From contig NZ_CP116034.1 of NCBI RefSeq assembly GCF_027945075.1, positions 3,658,001-3,722,000 on the forward strand: DNA of 64,000 nucleotides. The letters run 5' to 3'. The first letter of the stretch is position 1; the number at the start of each line of letters is the position of its first letter. The notes below the pieces were generated by a model. It made no database searches and was not told the DNA's origin. It was given only the letters and a program-made list of their open reading frames with translations. Below, piece by piece: positions 36,068 to 44,763 of the stretch. Position numbers and translations under genes: made by a program. Source of the DNA: Chryseobacterium sp. CY350. GTDB taxonomy: Bacteria > Bacteroidota > Bacteroidia > Flavobacteriales > Weeksellaceae.

Positions 36068-37074
36068 TGGAATTGTATTTAGGAAATTATTGGTACTTAT
36101 TATTGTTGCTGCTGTTACCTCTTCTTGCCTTTTTTCTCATAAGATATTTAAGATGGAAAAAGAAAAGCAGAGATTTATTTGCTGAAACTCGTTTCCACGA
36201 AGTTTTATTTGAAAAAAAATCAGGTTTTATAAAAATATTTCCTGCTCTGTATTTTTTAGCGACCTTGTTTTTAATTTTTTCGATTATCGATTTACTGAGC
36301 GGATCTGAAGAAGTGACAACCAATCAGAAATTTAATAATGTCATTTTTATGTTGGATGTTTCAAATTCAATGAATGCTGAAGATATTGAGCCAAGTCGTT
36401 TGGTTGAAGCAAAAAATCTGGTGATTCAGACTATGCAGAAACTAAAGAATGATAAGGTCGGAATGATCATTTTTGCAGGTCAGGCAACTTCTATCATGCC
36501 TTTGACGACAGATTATAATTCAGCAGAAACATATATAAACGGAGTTGAAACCAGCTCTGTAAAAATTCAGGGGACAGATTTTCTAAAAGCGATGGAAACA
36601 GCCGTAGACAAATTTAAAAATGTCAACAAAGGATCTCGGAAAGTTATTTTGTTGAGCGACGGTGAAGACAACGAGGGAAACGATAATGCAGCCATTAAAT
36701 TAGCCAACAACGAAGGAATAATGGTGACATCAGTCGGGATTGGTTCAGACGAAGGAGCGCCAGTTCCGGAATACGAATTCGGACAGTTGATGGGATATAA
36801 AAGTGATATGAACGGACAAACCGTTATTTCCAAAAGACAGATCCAAGCGTTAACTAAAATTGCAGAGTCAACAGGTGGAAGTTATATTGACGGTAATAAT
36901 ATAAACGAAGCACCGGATAAGATAATTGAAGCACTCAACAAAAAAACTTCAACTACAGAAAGTATCGTCAAATCTCAGAATGCTAACCATTACTATCAGT
37001 ATTTTTTGGCGGTTTCAATCTTCTTTTTTCTTATCATTTTTCTGTTTAATCCAAAAAGAGATTTTAATATTTAA
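36067..37074 (+). CDS. batB: BatB, VWA-domain membrane protein
   Basis: A 335-residue relative of BatA with membrane segments at about residues 5-22 and 55-75, VWA metal site FMLDVSNSMNAED and ILLSDGEDNEGND, and a C-terminal membrane segment at about 308-328. The ATG overlaps the batA stop (TGATG), which means coupled translation. The similarity between BatA and BatB over the VWA region points to ancient duplication. After this gene there is a 98-base gap with a promoter-like element before batC. Confidence 0.9.
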   Translation: MELYLGNYWYLLLLLLLPLLAFFLIRYLRWKKKSRDLFAETRFHEVLFEKKSGFIKIFPALYFLATLFLIFSIIDLLSGSEEVTTNQKFNNVIFMLDVSNSMNAEDIEPSRLVEAKNLVIQTMQKLKNDKVGMIIFAGQATSIMPLTTDYNSAETYINGVETSSVKIQGTDFLKAMETAVDKFKNVNKGSRKVILLSDGEDNEGNDNAAIKLANNEGIMVTSVGIGSDEGAPVPEYEFGQLMGYKSDMNGQTVISKRQIQALTKIAESTGGSYIDGNNINEAPDKIIEALNKKTSTTESIVKSQNANHYYQYFLAVSIFFFLIIFLFNPKRDFNI

Positions 37075-37158
37075 TTTGCTTTTGTTGAAATCTTACTCTG
37101 GTGAATACTTTAACCCAACTTTAACAAATAAGAGACTGTTTCTTAACATATAAAGGAA

Positions 37159-37166
37159 TAATTTTG
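37159..37166 (+). promoter_or_regulatory. TAnnTTTG element just before batC
   Basis: TAATTTTG ends 6 bases before the batC ATG at 37173. A CTG instead of TTG stands 20 bases upstream. It may be an internal promoter of the operon with a nearly leaderless transcript. Confidence 0.45.
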
Positions 37167-37172
37167 CAAGTG

Positions 37173-37910
37173 ATGAATACTAAAATTTTATTTTTGTCGT
37201 TAATGATTTCTTTTCTTTTCCCGAATACATTATTTGGGCAAAAGAACTATAAAACTTTGGTATACGAAGGTAATCAGAAATTCAAGAATAAAGACTATGA
37301 CGGTGCATCATCAAGATATATGGAAGCGGTAAAATCTAATGAAAAAGAATTTACTGCACATTACAATCTGGGTAATGCATTATACAAAAGTAAAAAATAC
37401 GAAGAGGCAAAAGCTGAATTTGAAAAAGCTAAAAGCCTATCACAAACTATTCCCGATAAGGCTGCTGCTTTACATAATCTTGGAAATTCATATATGCAGA
37501 TGAATCAGCCGGAGAAAGCTGCTGATTATTACAAGCAATCTCTAAAACAAGATCCTTACAATGAAGCTACAAGAAAGAATTTTGAAATCGCAAAACTGAA
37601 AGAGAAAGAAAAGAAACAAAAAGAACAGGAAAGCAAATCTGGTAAAGGCGGCGGTGGCGAAGACCAGCAAAAGAATAAGGACAAGAATGGTGATCCGAAA
37701 AATCAGAATAAAGGCCAAGGAAAGGAAAATGAAGGTGAAAGCGAAAAAGGAGATCAGCCTGATAAAGATAAAAATAGAGAAGGCAGAATGCCGAAAGATG
37801 TTGAAAACGCTATCCTGAATAAAGTAGGTGAAAAAGAAAAAGAAACCGCCAAGAGGATTTTAAATAAAAATTCTTACTCACTGCCTCAAAGCAACGAGAA
37901 AGATTGGTGA
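37173..37910 (+). CDS. batC: BatC, TPR protein with acidic/basic tail
   Basis: The start is the ATG at 37173 (MNTKILFLSLMISFLFPNTL); an earlier TTG at 37164 adds three residues. The 245-residue protein has a signal peptide (ending FGQ) and three TPR units between about residues 28 and 137 (AHYNLGNALYKSKKYEEAKAEF, then ALHNLGNSYMQMNQPEKAADYY). A long Lys/Glu/Gly linker (about 145-212) and a conserved end (LNKVGEKEKETAKRILNKN) follow. It sits in the periplasm as an accessory of the Bat complex. The stop overlaps the batD start (TGATG). Confidence 0.85.
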   Translation: MNTKILFLSLMISFLFPNTLFGQKNYKTLVYEGNQKFKNKDYDGASSRYMEAVKSNEKEFTAHYNLGNALYKSKKYEEAKAEFEKAKSLSQTIPDKAAALHNLGNSYMQMNQPEKAADYYKQSLKQDPYNEATRKNFEIAKLKEKEKKQKEQESKSGKGGGGEDQQKNKDKNGDPKNQNKGQGKENEGESEKGDQPDKDKNREGRMPKDVENAILNKVGEKEKETAKRILNKNSYSLPQSNEKDW

Positions 37911-39646
37911 TGACACAAAAATTATTTTACATATTAATGACTTTTGTCTCTGTAATTGCTTACGGACAGGTAGAACTTAGGATGAAACCTGATAAAAGTG
38001 ATTACAACGGTAAAGAGATTGTAAATCTTACCATCACATTAGAACTGAATGGTGACAATCTTGAACAGCAAAGTAAAATTCAGCTTCCGGATCTCTCAAA
38101 ATTTAGTATGATCGGCAGCGGTTCTTTTAATCAGGCTGTCAGAGATCCTGAATCTAATGTCGCTGTGGAACAGTATATCACGAGAATTGCACTCGAACCT
38201 AAACAAAAAGGTAAGATAAGAATTGGTTCTGTGCTGGTGACCGTAAATAACAAAATCTACAAAACTGAGCCTTTCGATATCTTCATACGAGATGTTGAGA
38301 AAAAAACTGTTGCAAAAAACACAGATAATGACGTCTATCTCAATATGGAAATTGAGGATAAAGATGTTTATCAAAACCAGCCAACATTAGCTGTTTTACG
38401 GGTTTACTCTAAGAATATTGATAATTTGCGAAAAGTAAAGAATATTAATCTTCCTGAGCAGGATAATTTAAATGTACATCCCGTAAGTTTCCGCAGATCG
38501 GAGATTGATCCTTCAGGTGTTTACAATATGCCATCGCAGATTCTTTCGATGTTTATCGTCTTTCCGGATGAATCGGGATTCGTTGAGGTTCCGTCGGTTT
38601 CGGCTTCGGTAAATTCATACTCAAATAAGAACAAAATTGTTTCAAATAAAGTAAAGTTAAATGTAAAAAAGCTTCCGGAAGGTTCTCCCGACTGTTTCAA
38701 AAATGCGGTAGGAAACTTTAAAGTTGATTTTTATCATGAGGCGAAGGAAAAAATTGAAGCTAAAAAACCGATAAATATTATTCTTAAAGTTTCCGGAGAG
38801 GGCAATTTATCCGACATGGAAATTCCAAAAATTCAGGCATCGCCAGATTACGAAGTTTTTGCACCAAAGATAACATCAAAAGTAAAGACAGGAGTAGAAG
38901 GAATCAAAGGGTATGTCTTGGCCAATTATATACTGATTCCTAATAAAGCTGGTGTTCTTAATATAAAAACTGAGGAATTTGCATTCTTTAATCCCGCAGA
39001 AAAAGAATATGTAAATTTGGGTCAGGAAACGTTGAATCTTACGGCATTCTCACACGATCAGGTTTTAGAATCGCGTACCACCGTAGAAAAAGTGAATGAA
39101 TATACCAATACTTTACTGGAAACCGTTAACAGTCCGGTTTTAAAAACCACAACTTTTAAGGTTAAAGAAAAAAGCAGATTCAACTGGAAGGTACTTTTTA
39201 TTAACCTCGGAATTCTTTTCGGATTATTGATCGCTTACCTCATATTTAAAAACTGGCAAAAGAAGAGAGATTTAAAAAAGGTAAAATCTGCACCACGAGA
39301 TCTCGGATCAGTTGCTGAAACTGAACGAGCAATCAGGGAAAACTTAAAGACTGACGTTGGAGATTACTTCAGTTATCTTGAAAACCTCAAAGACAGTCAA
39401 AATTTTGATGCTTTCTTTAAAACAGCCGAAGAGCTGGATTCTGAAGTTCGAAATCAATATTTTCAGAGTTCAAAAGAAGATTTCAGACAGTTTTTGGAAA
39501 GCTATAAAGGTAGTTTAGTAGCTGAAGAATATAGAAATCTATCACAGAGAATTCAGATTGAGAAATTTACTCCCGTAAAATCTCAGGAAGGAATTAGCGA
39601 AATACTAAAAGATATAATCAATTTATATTCTCAGATTAGCAAATAA
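37910..39646 (+). CDS. batD: BatD, periplasmic protein of the Bat operon
   Basis: A 578-residue protein starting at the ATG on 37910, which overlaps the batC stop. It has a signal peptide (ending IAYGQ), a series of beta-sandwich domains (about residues 20-430) with IEDKDVYQNQPTLAVLRVYSKN, one membrane segment at about 429-448 (VLFINLGILFGLLIAYLIF), and a helical cytoplasmic tail. This is the BatD architecture. It probably bridges the membrane with the VWA proteins BatA and BatB. The 298-residue gene earlier in the operon repeats this layout in short form. Confidence 0.88.
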   Translation: MTQKLFYILMTFVSVIAYGQVELRMKPDKSDYNGKEIVNLTITLELNGDNLEQQSKIQLPDLSKFSMIGSGSFNQAVRDPESNVAVEQYITRIALEPKQKGKIRIGSVLVTVNNKIYKTEPFDIFIRDVEKKTVAKNTDNDVYLNMEIEDKDVYQNQPTLAVLRVYSKNIDNLRKVKNINLPEQDNLNVHPVSFRRSEIDPSGVYNMPSQILSMFIVFPDESGFVEVPSVSASVNSYSNKNKIVSNKVKLNVKKLPEGSPDCFKNAVGNFKVDFYHEAKEKIEAKKPINIILKVSGEGNLSDMEIPKIQASPDYEVFAPKITSKVKTGVEGIKGYVLANYILIPNKAGVLNIKTEEFAFFNPAEKEYVNLGQETLNLTAFSHDQVLESRTTVEKVNEYTNTLLETVNSPVLKTTTFKVKEKSRFNWKVLFINLGILFGLLIAYLIFKNWQKKRDLKKVKSAPRDLGSVAETERAIRENLKTDVGDYFSYLENLKDSQNFDAFFKTAEELDSEVRNQYFQSSKEDFRQFLESYKGSLVAEEYRNLSQRIQIEKFTPVKSQEGISEILKDIINLYSQISK

Positions 39647-39660
39647 TCATTTTTTATTCA

Positions 39661-39668
39661 TAATTTTG
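39661..39668 (+). promoter_or_regulatory. TAnnTTTG element upstream of the MarC-type gene
   Basis: TAATTTTG ends 19 bases before the ATG at 39688. No TTG stands at the usual distance, so the call is moderate. Confidence 0.4.
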
Positions 39669-39687
39669 CGAAATTAATAATTATCAA

Positions 39688-40293
39688 ATGGTGGAAGTTT
39701 TTCAGGATTTTTCTCTTAAAGAGACAATGACGTGTTTTATGGTTCTTTTTGCAGTGATCGACATCATTGGCTCAATTCCTATTATTGTAAGTTTAAAGCA
39801 GAAATTTGGACAAATTGAAGCAAAACGTGCATCAATTACAGCGGGATTGATCATGATTATATTTCTGTTTGTTGGAAATAAAATTTTAAAATTTATTGGT
39901 GTAGATGTTAATTCATTTGCCATCGCGGGTGCATTTGTAATCTTTATCATCGCTTTGGAAATGATTTTAGGGATTGAAATCAATAAGACCACCGAAGCGA
40001 AAGCTGCATCTATTGTTCCGATTGCTTTTCCTTTGGTTGCCGGAGCCGGAACTTTAACCACAACTTTGTCTTTACGTGCAGAATTTCATGACATCAATAT
40101 CATTCTTGGGATCATTCTCAATACAATTTTCGTATATTTGGTGCTGAAATCAGCGCCTTGGTTGGAGAAGAAAATGGGAGAGGCAACGTTGTCTATTCTA
40201 CAGAAAGTTTTCGGGATCATCCTGCTTGCGATTTCAATTAAATTATTTACAGCAAACTTTGCACAATTGGTGCAGAATTATATAAATTTTTAG
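39688..40293 (+). CDS. MarC-family integral membrane protein
   Basis: A 201-residue protein with six hydrophobic segments. The MarC (NAAT) pattern includes FAVIDIIGSIPIIVSL in segment one and IAFPLVAGAGTLTTTLSL in segment four. The family was once linked to antibiotic resistance, a role later withdrawn; some members move amino acids. No substrate can be named here. The gene at 40297 starts four bases after this stop and probably shares the transcript. Confidence 0.85.
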   Translation: MVEVFQDFSLKETMTCFMVLFAVIDIIGSIPIIVSLKQKFGQIEAKRASITAGLIMIIFLFVGNKILKFIGVDVNSFAIAGAFVIFIIALEMILGIEINKTTEAKAASIVPIAFPLVAGAGTLTTTLSLRAEFHDINIILGIILNTIFVYLVLKSAPWLEKKMGEATLSILQKVFGIILLAISIKLFTANFAQLVQNYINF

Positions 40294-40296
40294 ATC

Positions 40297-40491
40297 ATGC
40301 AGAAGTTTTATAAAGTATTTTTAATCGTTTTTATCGTGGTTATTGCTATCAATATTTACGCGATCGACTGGCATTCAGAGATTTCGTCTGAAGACAATAT
40401 GAAATATGTAATTTCAATTATTTGTGGTGTGGTAGGACTTTTCTTGCTTTTCATCATGAATACATGGAGTAAAATCGGAGTAAAGAAATAA
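40297..40491 (+). CDS. small two-segment membrane protein
   Basis: A 64-residue protein with two hydrophobic segments (about residues 5-22 and 39-55), starting four bases after the MarC-family gene. No family is recognised. The tight spacing, regular codon use and a terminator behind it support a real gene. Confidence 0.65.
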   Translation: MQKFYKVFLIVFIVVIAINIYAIDWHSEISSEDNMKYVISIICGVVGLFLLFIMNTWSKIGVKK

Positions 40492-40513
40492 TCTTTTTCA
40501 GATATAAAAATAC

Positions 40514-40546
40514 AATCCTCTCTCAGGTTCTGAAAGAGGATTTTTT
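40514..40546 (+). terminator. terminator after the MarC pair
   Basis: Arms AATCCTCT (40514-40521) and AGAGGATT (40535-40542), then TTTT. Confidence 0.8.
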
Positions 40547-40694
40547 ATGTTCGTCAAACACGTTTATCTTGTCGTCAATTATTTGTAATTAATATGTAAT
40601 GATTATTTTGTCATAAGGGAGAATTTTGCAGCAGCAAACCTACACAATTTACAAAATTTGAAAGTTCACCGTAATTAAAATTCTGTACGTGATT

Positions 40695-41663
40695 TTAGCT
40701 TAAAAGAGAGAGATTTTTCAGAACAGCTTCAGACTTCAATTCAGTTTCCATCCATTCTTTATCAGGATCGCTCTCAGCCGTGATTCCGCCACCCACGAAG
40801 AGATGTACAGCGTCACGATAAAGTTTTGCACAACGTAGATTCACAAAATACTGGATGAATTCATCAGTTTCAATTCTTATAAATCCTGCGTATAATTCTC
40901 TTGGAAATTTTTCCAGCTCCTGAATTTTCTCTTTGCAGAAATCTTTCGGGATCCCGCAAACAGCTGGGGTGGGATGAAGTTCTTCAATAATTGCATCAAG
41001 ATCTTCAGCGCTGATTTTCAATTTAAAATCAGTTCTTAAATGCTTGATATTGCCAGATATATGATCATAGGTTTCGGATTCCCAAATCTCTGAATCTTTT
41101 CGGAATTTTTGCAAGACATTTCTGATGTACGAAGAAACGGGTTTCTGTTCTTCAATTTCTTTTGTACTCCAGGTTTCTGATACCGGAATGGTTCCCGCTA
41201 AACTCATCGTTTCAAACTCGTGCGTAGTTTTATTATATTTTCCTAAAACTTCCGAGAACGCACCAATCCACGTATTTCCATTCTTTGTAAACAGATATCT
41301 GAAAGCGTTCGGATACGATTGACAGAGGTTTTTAAAACTCTGTTCTAAATTAATTTCACTAAAGTCTTTGAAAATTTTTCTTCGTGATAGAACCAGCTTT
41401 TGAAGATTGTTTTCTTTAACAATTTTAATAACCTTGTGAAGTTTTTCCAAATATTCATGGTGAGATTCTGGTGAAAAATCAGATTCTTCCTGAATTAATG
41501 ATTTGCTGGAGAGTCTTTTATCAATGTTGCTTGCTTCAAAAATATTTCCATTAAAATTAATACTTTCCGCCTGATCAAAAGACTTGAAAATAACCGACTT
41601 TTTATCTGAATTTTCTTCTATGGAATACATTTTTTCGTTAAAAGGAAATTTGAAGTAAATCAT
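40695..41663 (-). CDS. menF: isochorismate synthase (chorismate-binding enzyme)
   Basis: A 322-residue chorismate-binding enzyme that turns chorismate into isochorismate. The family core is visible: KLVLSRRKIF, SLAGTIPVSE, SETYDHISGNIKHLRTDF, ELHPTPAVCGIPKD (the chorismate-binding block) and YAGFIRIETDEFIQYFVNLRCAKLYRDAVHLFVGGGITAESDPDKEWMETELKSEA. The short length without an N-terminal glutamine amidotransferase contact region fits an isochorismate synthase. With menC in the window the product most likely feeds menaquinone. A siderophore role is possible, but no siderophore genes are seen. Confidence 0.88.
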   Translation of the reverse strand: MIYFKFPFNEKMYSIEENSDKKSVIFKSFDQAESINFNGNIFEASNIDKRLSSKSLIQEESDFSPESHHEYLEKLHKVIKIVKENNLQKLVLSRRKIFKDFSEINLEQSFKNLCQSYPNAFRYLFTKNGNTWIGAFSEVLGKYNKTTHEFETMSLAGTIPVSETWSTKEIEEQKPVSSYIRNVLQKFRKDSEIWESETYDHISGNIKHLRTDFKLKISAEDLDAIIEELHPTPAVCGIPKDFCKEKIQELEKFPRELYAGFIRIETDEFIQYFVNLRCAKLYRDAVHLFVGGGITAESDPDKEWMETELKSEAVLKNLSLLS

Positions 41664-41685
41664 AATCTAATACTTTTTAAAACTA

Positions 41686-42555
41686 TTATCTGGAAATAAA
41701 ATAGGCAACTCCCAAGTTCAGTTTTCGTTCAGCAAAGGTATTATTAGTCTTAAAAATGTCAAAATCAAACGAGCTGTTTTTTAAAGATAAATTGTTAAGT
41801 GAAAACTGCTGATAATCTGATGTTACGGATATTTTGGGGGAAATCTGATATTGCAGTCCAAACGAAAAGCCAATATTGAGTTTGTAGCTTCTAAAATCGT
41901 TAGGTTTATTAAGGTTTTGATTTTCGGGCACCAAAAACCGCATTTTATAAATGTTTTTATTGACAGCAAATCCCGCAAATGGCCTGAATTTTTTCCACTC
42001 GTACAATATTTTCAGTTGCCCTGTATATTCAAAATGTTTATTGTTAAATCTTTGAAAAAGCAGTGGTTGATTGTCTTTTGTAAAATAAAATCCATTCAAA
42101 TAAGTTTCGTCTTCATTGGCATCAAGATCAAAAGTAGAGTTCCAGCGATAAATATTGGCTGATAACATCAGTAACAAATTTGAACTTACCTTTTTGGAAA
42201 ACCATAATCCCAGATTTTCCCCAAACTGCAGTTTGTCGCTATGCAATGCTCTTGCCCAACTGTTGTTTTTAAAACCAATTCCGCCTTCTACGCCATATTG
42301 TAAACTTTGGAGAAAAGTTTTTTTAGGTGTTATTTTCTTTACTTTAAAAATTCTGTTTTCAACAAACTGATCTTTTACAGTTGGAAGGGAAATTTGAATT
42401 CCGTTCACTCTGCTTTTTACTGCTTTCTCTAAATAAATTGTGTCGTAAACGATCACTTTTTCATAAACAAATATAGTGTCTGCTTTCTTTTTCTGCGCCT
42501 GTGTAGTTTGCAGTAATAAAACTGTGAAAATGAAAATTAGTTTTTTTAAAAACAT
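41686..42555 (-). CDS. predicted outer-membrane barrel protein next to the ECF sigma gene
   Basis: The start is the ATG at 42555 (MFLKKLIFIFTVLLLQTTQAQ), which gives a clear signal peptide; an upstream in-frame ATG adds nine residues and overlaps the sigma gene end. The 289-residue protein has a short N-terminal region with repeated D-T-I motifs (KADTIFVYEKVIVYDTIYLEK) and then a beta barrel of about eight to ten strands ending in an aromatic (LGVAYFISR). It follows the sigma gene by 10 bases, so it is probably its operon partner and may be the envelope end of that system. Confidence 0.75.
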   Translation of the reverse strand: MFLKKLIFIFTVLLLQTTQAQKKKADTIFVYEKVIVYDTIYLEKAVKSRVNGIQISLPTVKDQFVENRIFKVKKITPKKTFLQSLQYGVEGGIGFKNNSWARALHSDKLQFGENLGLWFSKKVSSNLLLMLSANIYRWNSTFDLDANEDETYLNGFYFTKDNQPLLFQRFNNKHFEYTGQLKILYEWKKFRPFAGFAVNKNIYKMRFLVPENQNLNKPNDFRSYKLNIGFSFGLQYQISPKISVTSDYQQFSLNNLSLKNSSFDFDIFKTNNTFAERKLNLGVAYFISR

Positions 42556-42565
42556 GTTCGGGTTT

Positions 42566-43654
42566 TTAGTTAGGTCGTTCAATAAAAATGGTGTCTCTCT
42601 GGATTATTTTTTTTATGATAATTACTTTTTTAAGAGCATTATCAACAGAATCTTTTGAATGTAATTTTTTTTCTTTTGTAAGAATTGGTCTTGAAATATT
42701 CTCTTGATTTTCTGTCTTTCGATTTAAGTCGATTTTATTTAATTCTTCATTTTGAATATCAGTCTTTTTAATAACTTCTGATTTTGGTTCCGTAGAATTT
42801 TTATTTACATTATTTTCTATCTCATTTTTCATGGTCGATTCAGCTAGTGAAATTCCTTGCTTAAATGATTTATTTTCTTCAAAAGCTACGATCGAAATGA
42901 TAAGAGTAATAAATAATGTAGCGGTAATAATCAGTTTCTTCAGAAGATTTTTGCCGGGACCTGAAAAAGAAACAGTAGTCGAAGAAACATTATTCGGAAT
43001 TGAAAGATTTTTTGACGGCGTAATCTTAAAATCAGCAAATTTACTTTGAAAAGTCTGTGCCCACATCAAGCTGCCAAATCCTAAAAAAACAAGTAATTGA
43101 GTAACTTTTTTGTTGTTTTTAGGAGTGTCTTGAGTGACGAAATTGTTTAATAAATAATTCTGAACAGATTTTTTTGCTCTCAGCAAATGTGATTTTGAAG
43201 TGTTAACGTTTATACCCAATAGTTTTGCAATCTCCTGATGAGAATTGTTTTCGATGAAATATAAATTGAAAACCGAACGGTGATGCAATGGCAGACTGTC
43301 GATAGACTTCAACAGTTCTTCTCTGGTGAAATCGTAGGCTAAAACGTGATTTTTTTCTGTGGAAGAGTTATTCATTTCGGTCAATTGTTCCGGGATTTCT
43401 GATATTTCTGTGGATACGAAAATTTCTTTGGAGTTGCTTCGTAAATGCTGTAAAGCACTATTGACAACAATAGTTTTGAGCCAGCCAAATAAAGCTTTTT
43501 CGTCTTTTAGCTGATGGCTTTTTTGCATCGCCAAGATAAAACTGTCCTGCAAAAGATCTTCCGCAGTCTGTAAGTCTGCGACATATCTGCGACAAATCCC
43601 CAAAAGTTTCGGGGAATAGTCGAGATAGATTTTTTGCCAGTTTGTTTTGTGCAT
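42566..43654 (-). CDS. ECF sigma factor with C-terminal membrane tail
   Basis: A 362-residue protein. Residues 1-70 are sigma region 2 (YSPKLLGICRRYVADLQTAEDLLQDSFILAM, then KALFGWLKTIVVNSALQHLRS) and 110-165 sigma region 4 (SIDSLPLHHRSVFNLYFIENNSHQEIAKLLGINVNTSKSHLLRAKK). The usual ECF protein ends near residue 175-190. This one continues with a hydrophobic stretch at about 184-200 that reads like a signal peptide (QLLVFLGFGSLMWAQ), a loop, a second membrane segment at about 239-258, and a charged tail with KKIIQRDTIFIERP. That tail end resembles the start of the downstream barrel protein. It may be a sigma factor tied to the membrane, with the anti-sigma part fused. Start at 7 bases after the frameshifted lipoprotein gene. 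Confidence 0.85.
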   Translation of the reverse strand: MHKTNWQKIYLDYSPKLLGICRRYVADLQTAEDLLQDSFILAMQKSHQLKDEKALFGWLKTIVVNSALQHLRSNSKEIFVSTEISEIPEQLTEMNNSSTEKNHVLAYDFTREELLKSIDSLPLHHRSVFNLYFIENNSHQEIAKLLGINVNTSKSHLLRAKKSVQNYLLNNFVTQDTPKNNKKVTQLLVFLGFGSLMWAQTFQSKFADFKITPSKNLSIPNNVSSTTVSFSGPGKNLLKKLIITATLFITLIISIVAFEENKSFKQGISLAESTMKNEIENNVNKNSTEPKSEVIKKTDIQNEELNKIDLNRKTENQENISRPILTKEKKLHSKDSVDNALKKVIIIKKIIQRDTIFIERPN

Positions 43655-43661
43655 ATACTAC

Positions 43662-44712
43662 TTAGTTTTGAACTACAAATATGTCGTTGAAACATCCTTT
43701 TGTTGTGTCTGTTATAGTCATTGTATCTACATTGTTGATGAAAAATTTCACAACACTATTTTTCGTTCTTGTCATGTAAATATTTTGATCTTTTACTAAA
43801 AGACGTCCGATTCTATTAAATCCTGTAGGATCATTTATTTGTATGAGATTATTATTTTTGTAATAGAAATCATCACCAACGTAATATTTGTCATTTTCAT
43901 TCCAGTATTCATAATTAATTGGTGTAGATGTTATAAGTGCAGGAATGTTAAGGGTTGTATTAGTAAGAATATTCTTGTAAATTCGTATGTAACTTGAAGT
44001 ATATGGGGGATTTGTATAATGTTTTTCAAGCAAAAACATTTCCGAAGAATTTTTAAAATAGCCTTCTGGCATGGCAGAACTATTAGTAGTTGAAGAAAAT
44101 ACAATTCCATTTTTATAATGCATAAGATCCCAAGTCAAATTGCTGTAATTGAAATTTTTACGTGTTGCAATATAAATATCATTATTAAATAATTCAAATC
44201 CGCCGATTGATTCATCACTAACATTACTAACAACTGTTTTCAATCCGTTTTTCCAGTAGCATATTTGATATTGATCTAAACTTGAGGTCGGATTTGGATT
44301 TTTTATCGTTCCTGCAAAATAAATATCTCCATTCTTAACGATCATTTTTGTTAAAAGAAGTAGGTTGTCTTGTGCATTTGTATTATTTGCAGCTACATTG
44401 AGGTATTGGGCAACATTATATTTTACTCCGTTTTTCCAAAAATACCAAGCACGAATTTGATCCATATTTTCAATGTTTACAGCCAATACGTAGACGTCAT
44501 TTATCCACTTCAATCTGAACTCCATTAAGGTTATCACCGCCGGGCAAAATGGTTTTCTGATTATTTTTCCAAAAGCACACTTGTAGATTTTCTGTTCCAC
44601 CAACATATACATCGTAAGAATTGACTTTTTTCTCAAGCAATCCGTAATCCTCACTTCTACAAGAAAACACTAAAGTCAATATCAATAAAAAAGGTAAAAT
44701 TAAATTTTTCAT
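43662..44712 (-). pseudogene. frameshifted lipoprotein with propeller-like repeats
   Basis: Two reading frames add up to one gene. The first (44712 to 44497) opens with a lipoprotein signal peptide (lipobox LVFSC) and contains DVYVGGTENLQVCFWKNNQK. The second (from about 44505 to 43662) continues with NDVYVLAVNIENMDQIRAWYFWKNG, then DIYFAGT...ICYWKNGLK and DIYIATR...YKNG. The four repeats D-(V/I)-Y-x(A/G)...WKNG, about 50-60 residues apart, run through both frames, so the break at 44497-44505 is a frameshift and not two genes. Removing one base, or adding two, at minus-strand GATAAATGACGTC restores the frame. It could also be a sequencing error. Confidence 0.8.
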
Positions 44713-44725
44713 GGTAGTTATTTTA

Positions 44726-44756
44726 TTATAGGATGCAGAAAAGTCAAAAGGTTGCA
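44726..44756 (-). promoter_or_regulatory. ECF-type promoter before the frameshifted lipoprotein gene
   Basis: On the minus strand TGCAACCTTTTG, then CTTTTC, then TGCATCCTATAA. It matches the element at 45243-45273 in 29 of 31 positions. AAC and CATC blocks 15 bases apart are the kind of elements ECF sigma factors read. It lies 13 bases before the start codon. As the sigma gene follows the lipoprotein gene closely, it may be driven from here. Confidence 0.7.
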
Positions 44757-44763
44757 AATAAAT

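Noticed and set aside
39702..40061. 119-codon minus-strand frame
   Set aside because: It is a shadow of the MarC-family gene, whose membrane pattern is intact.
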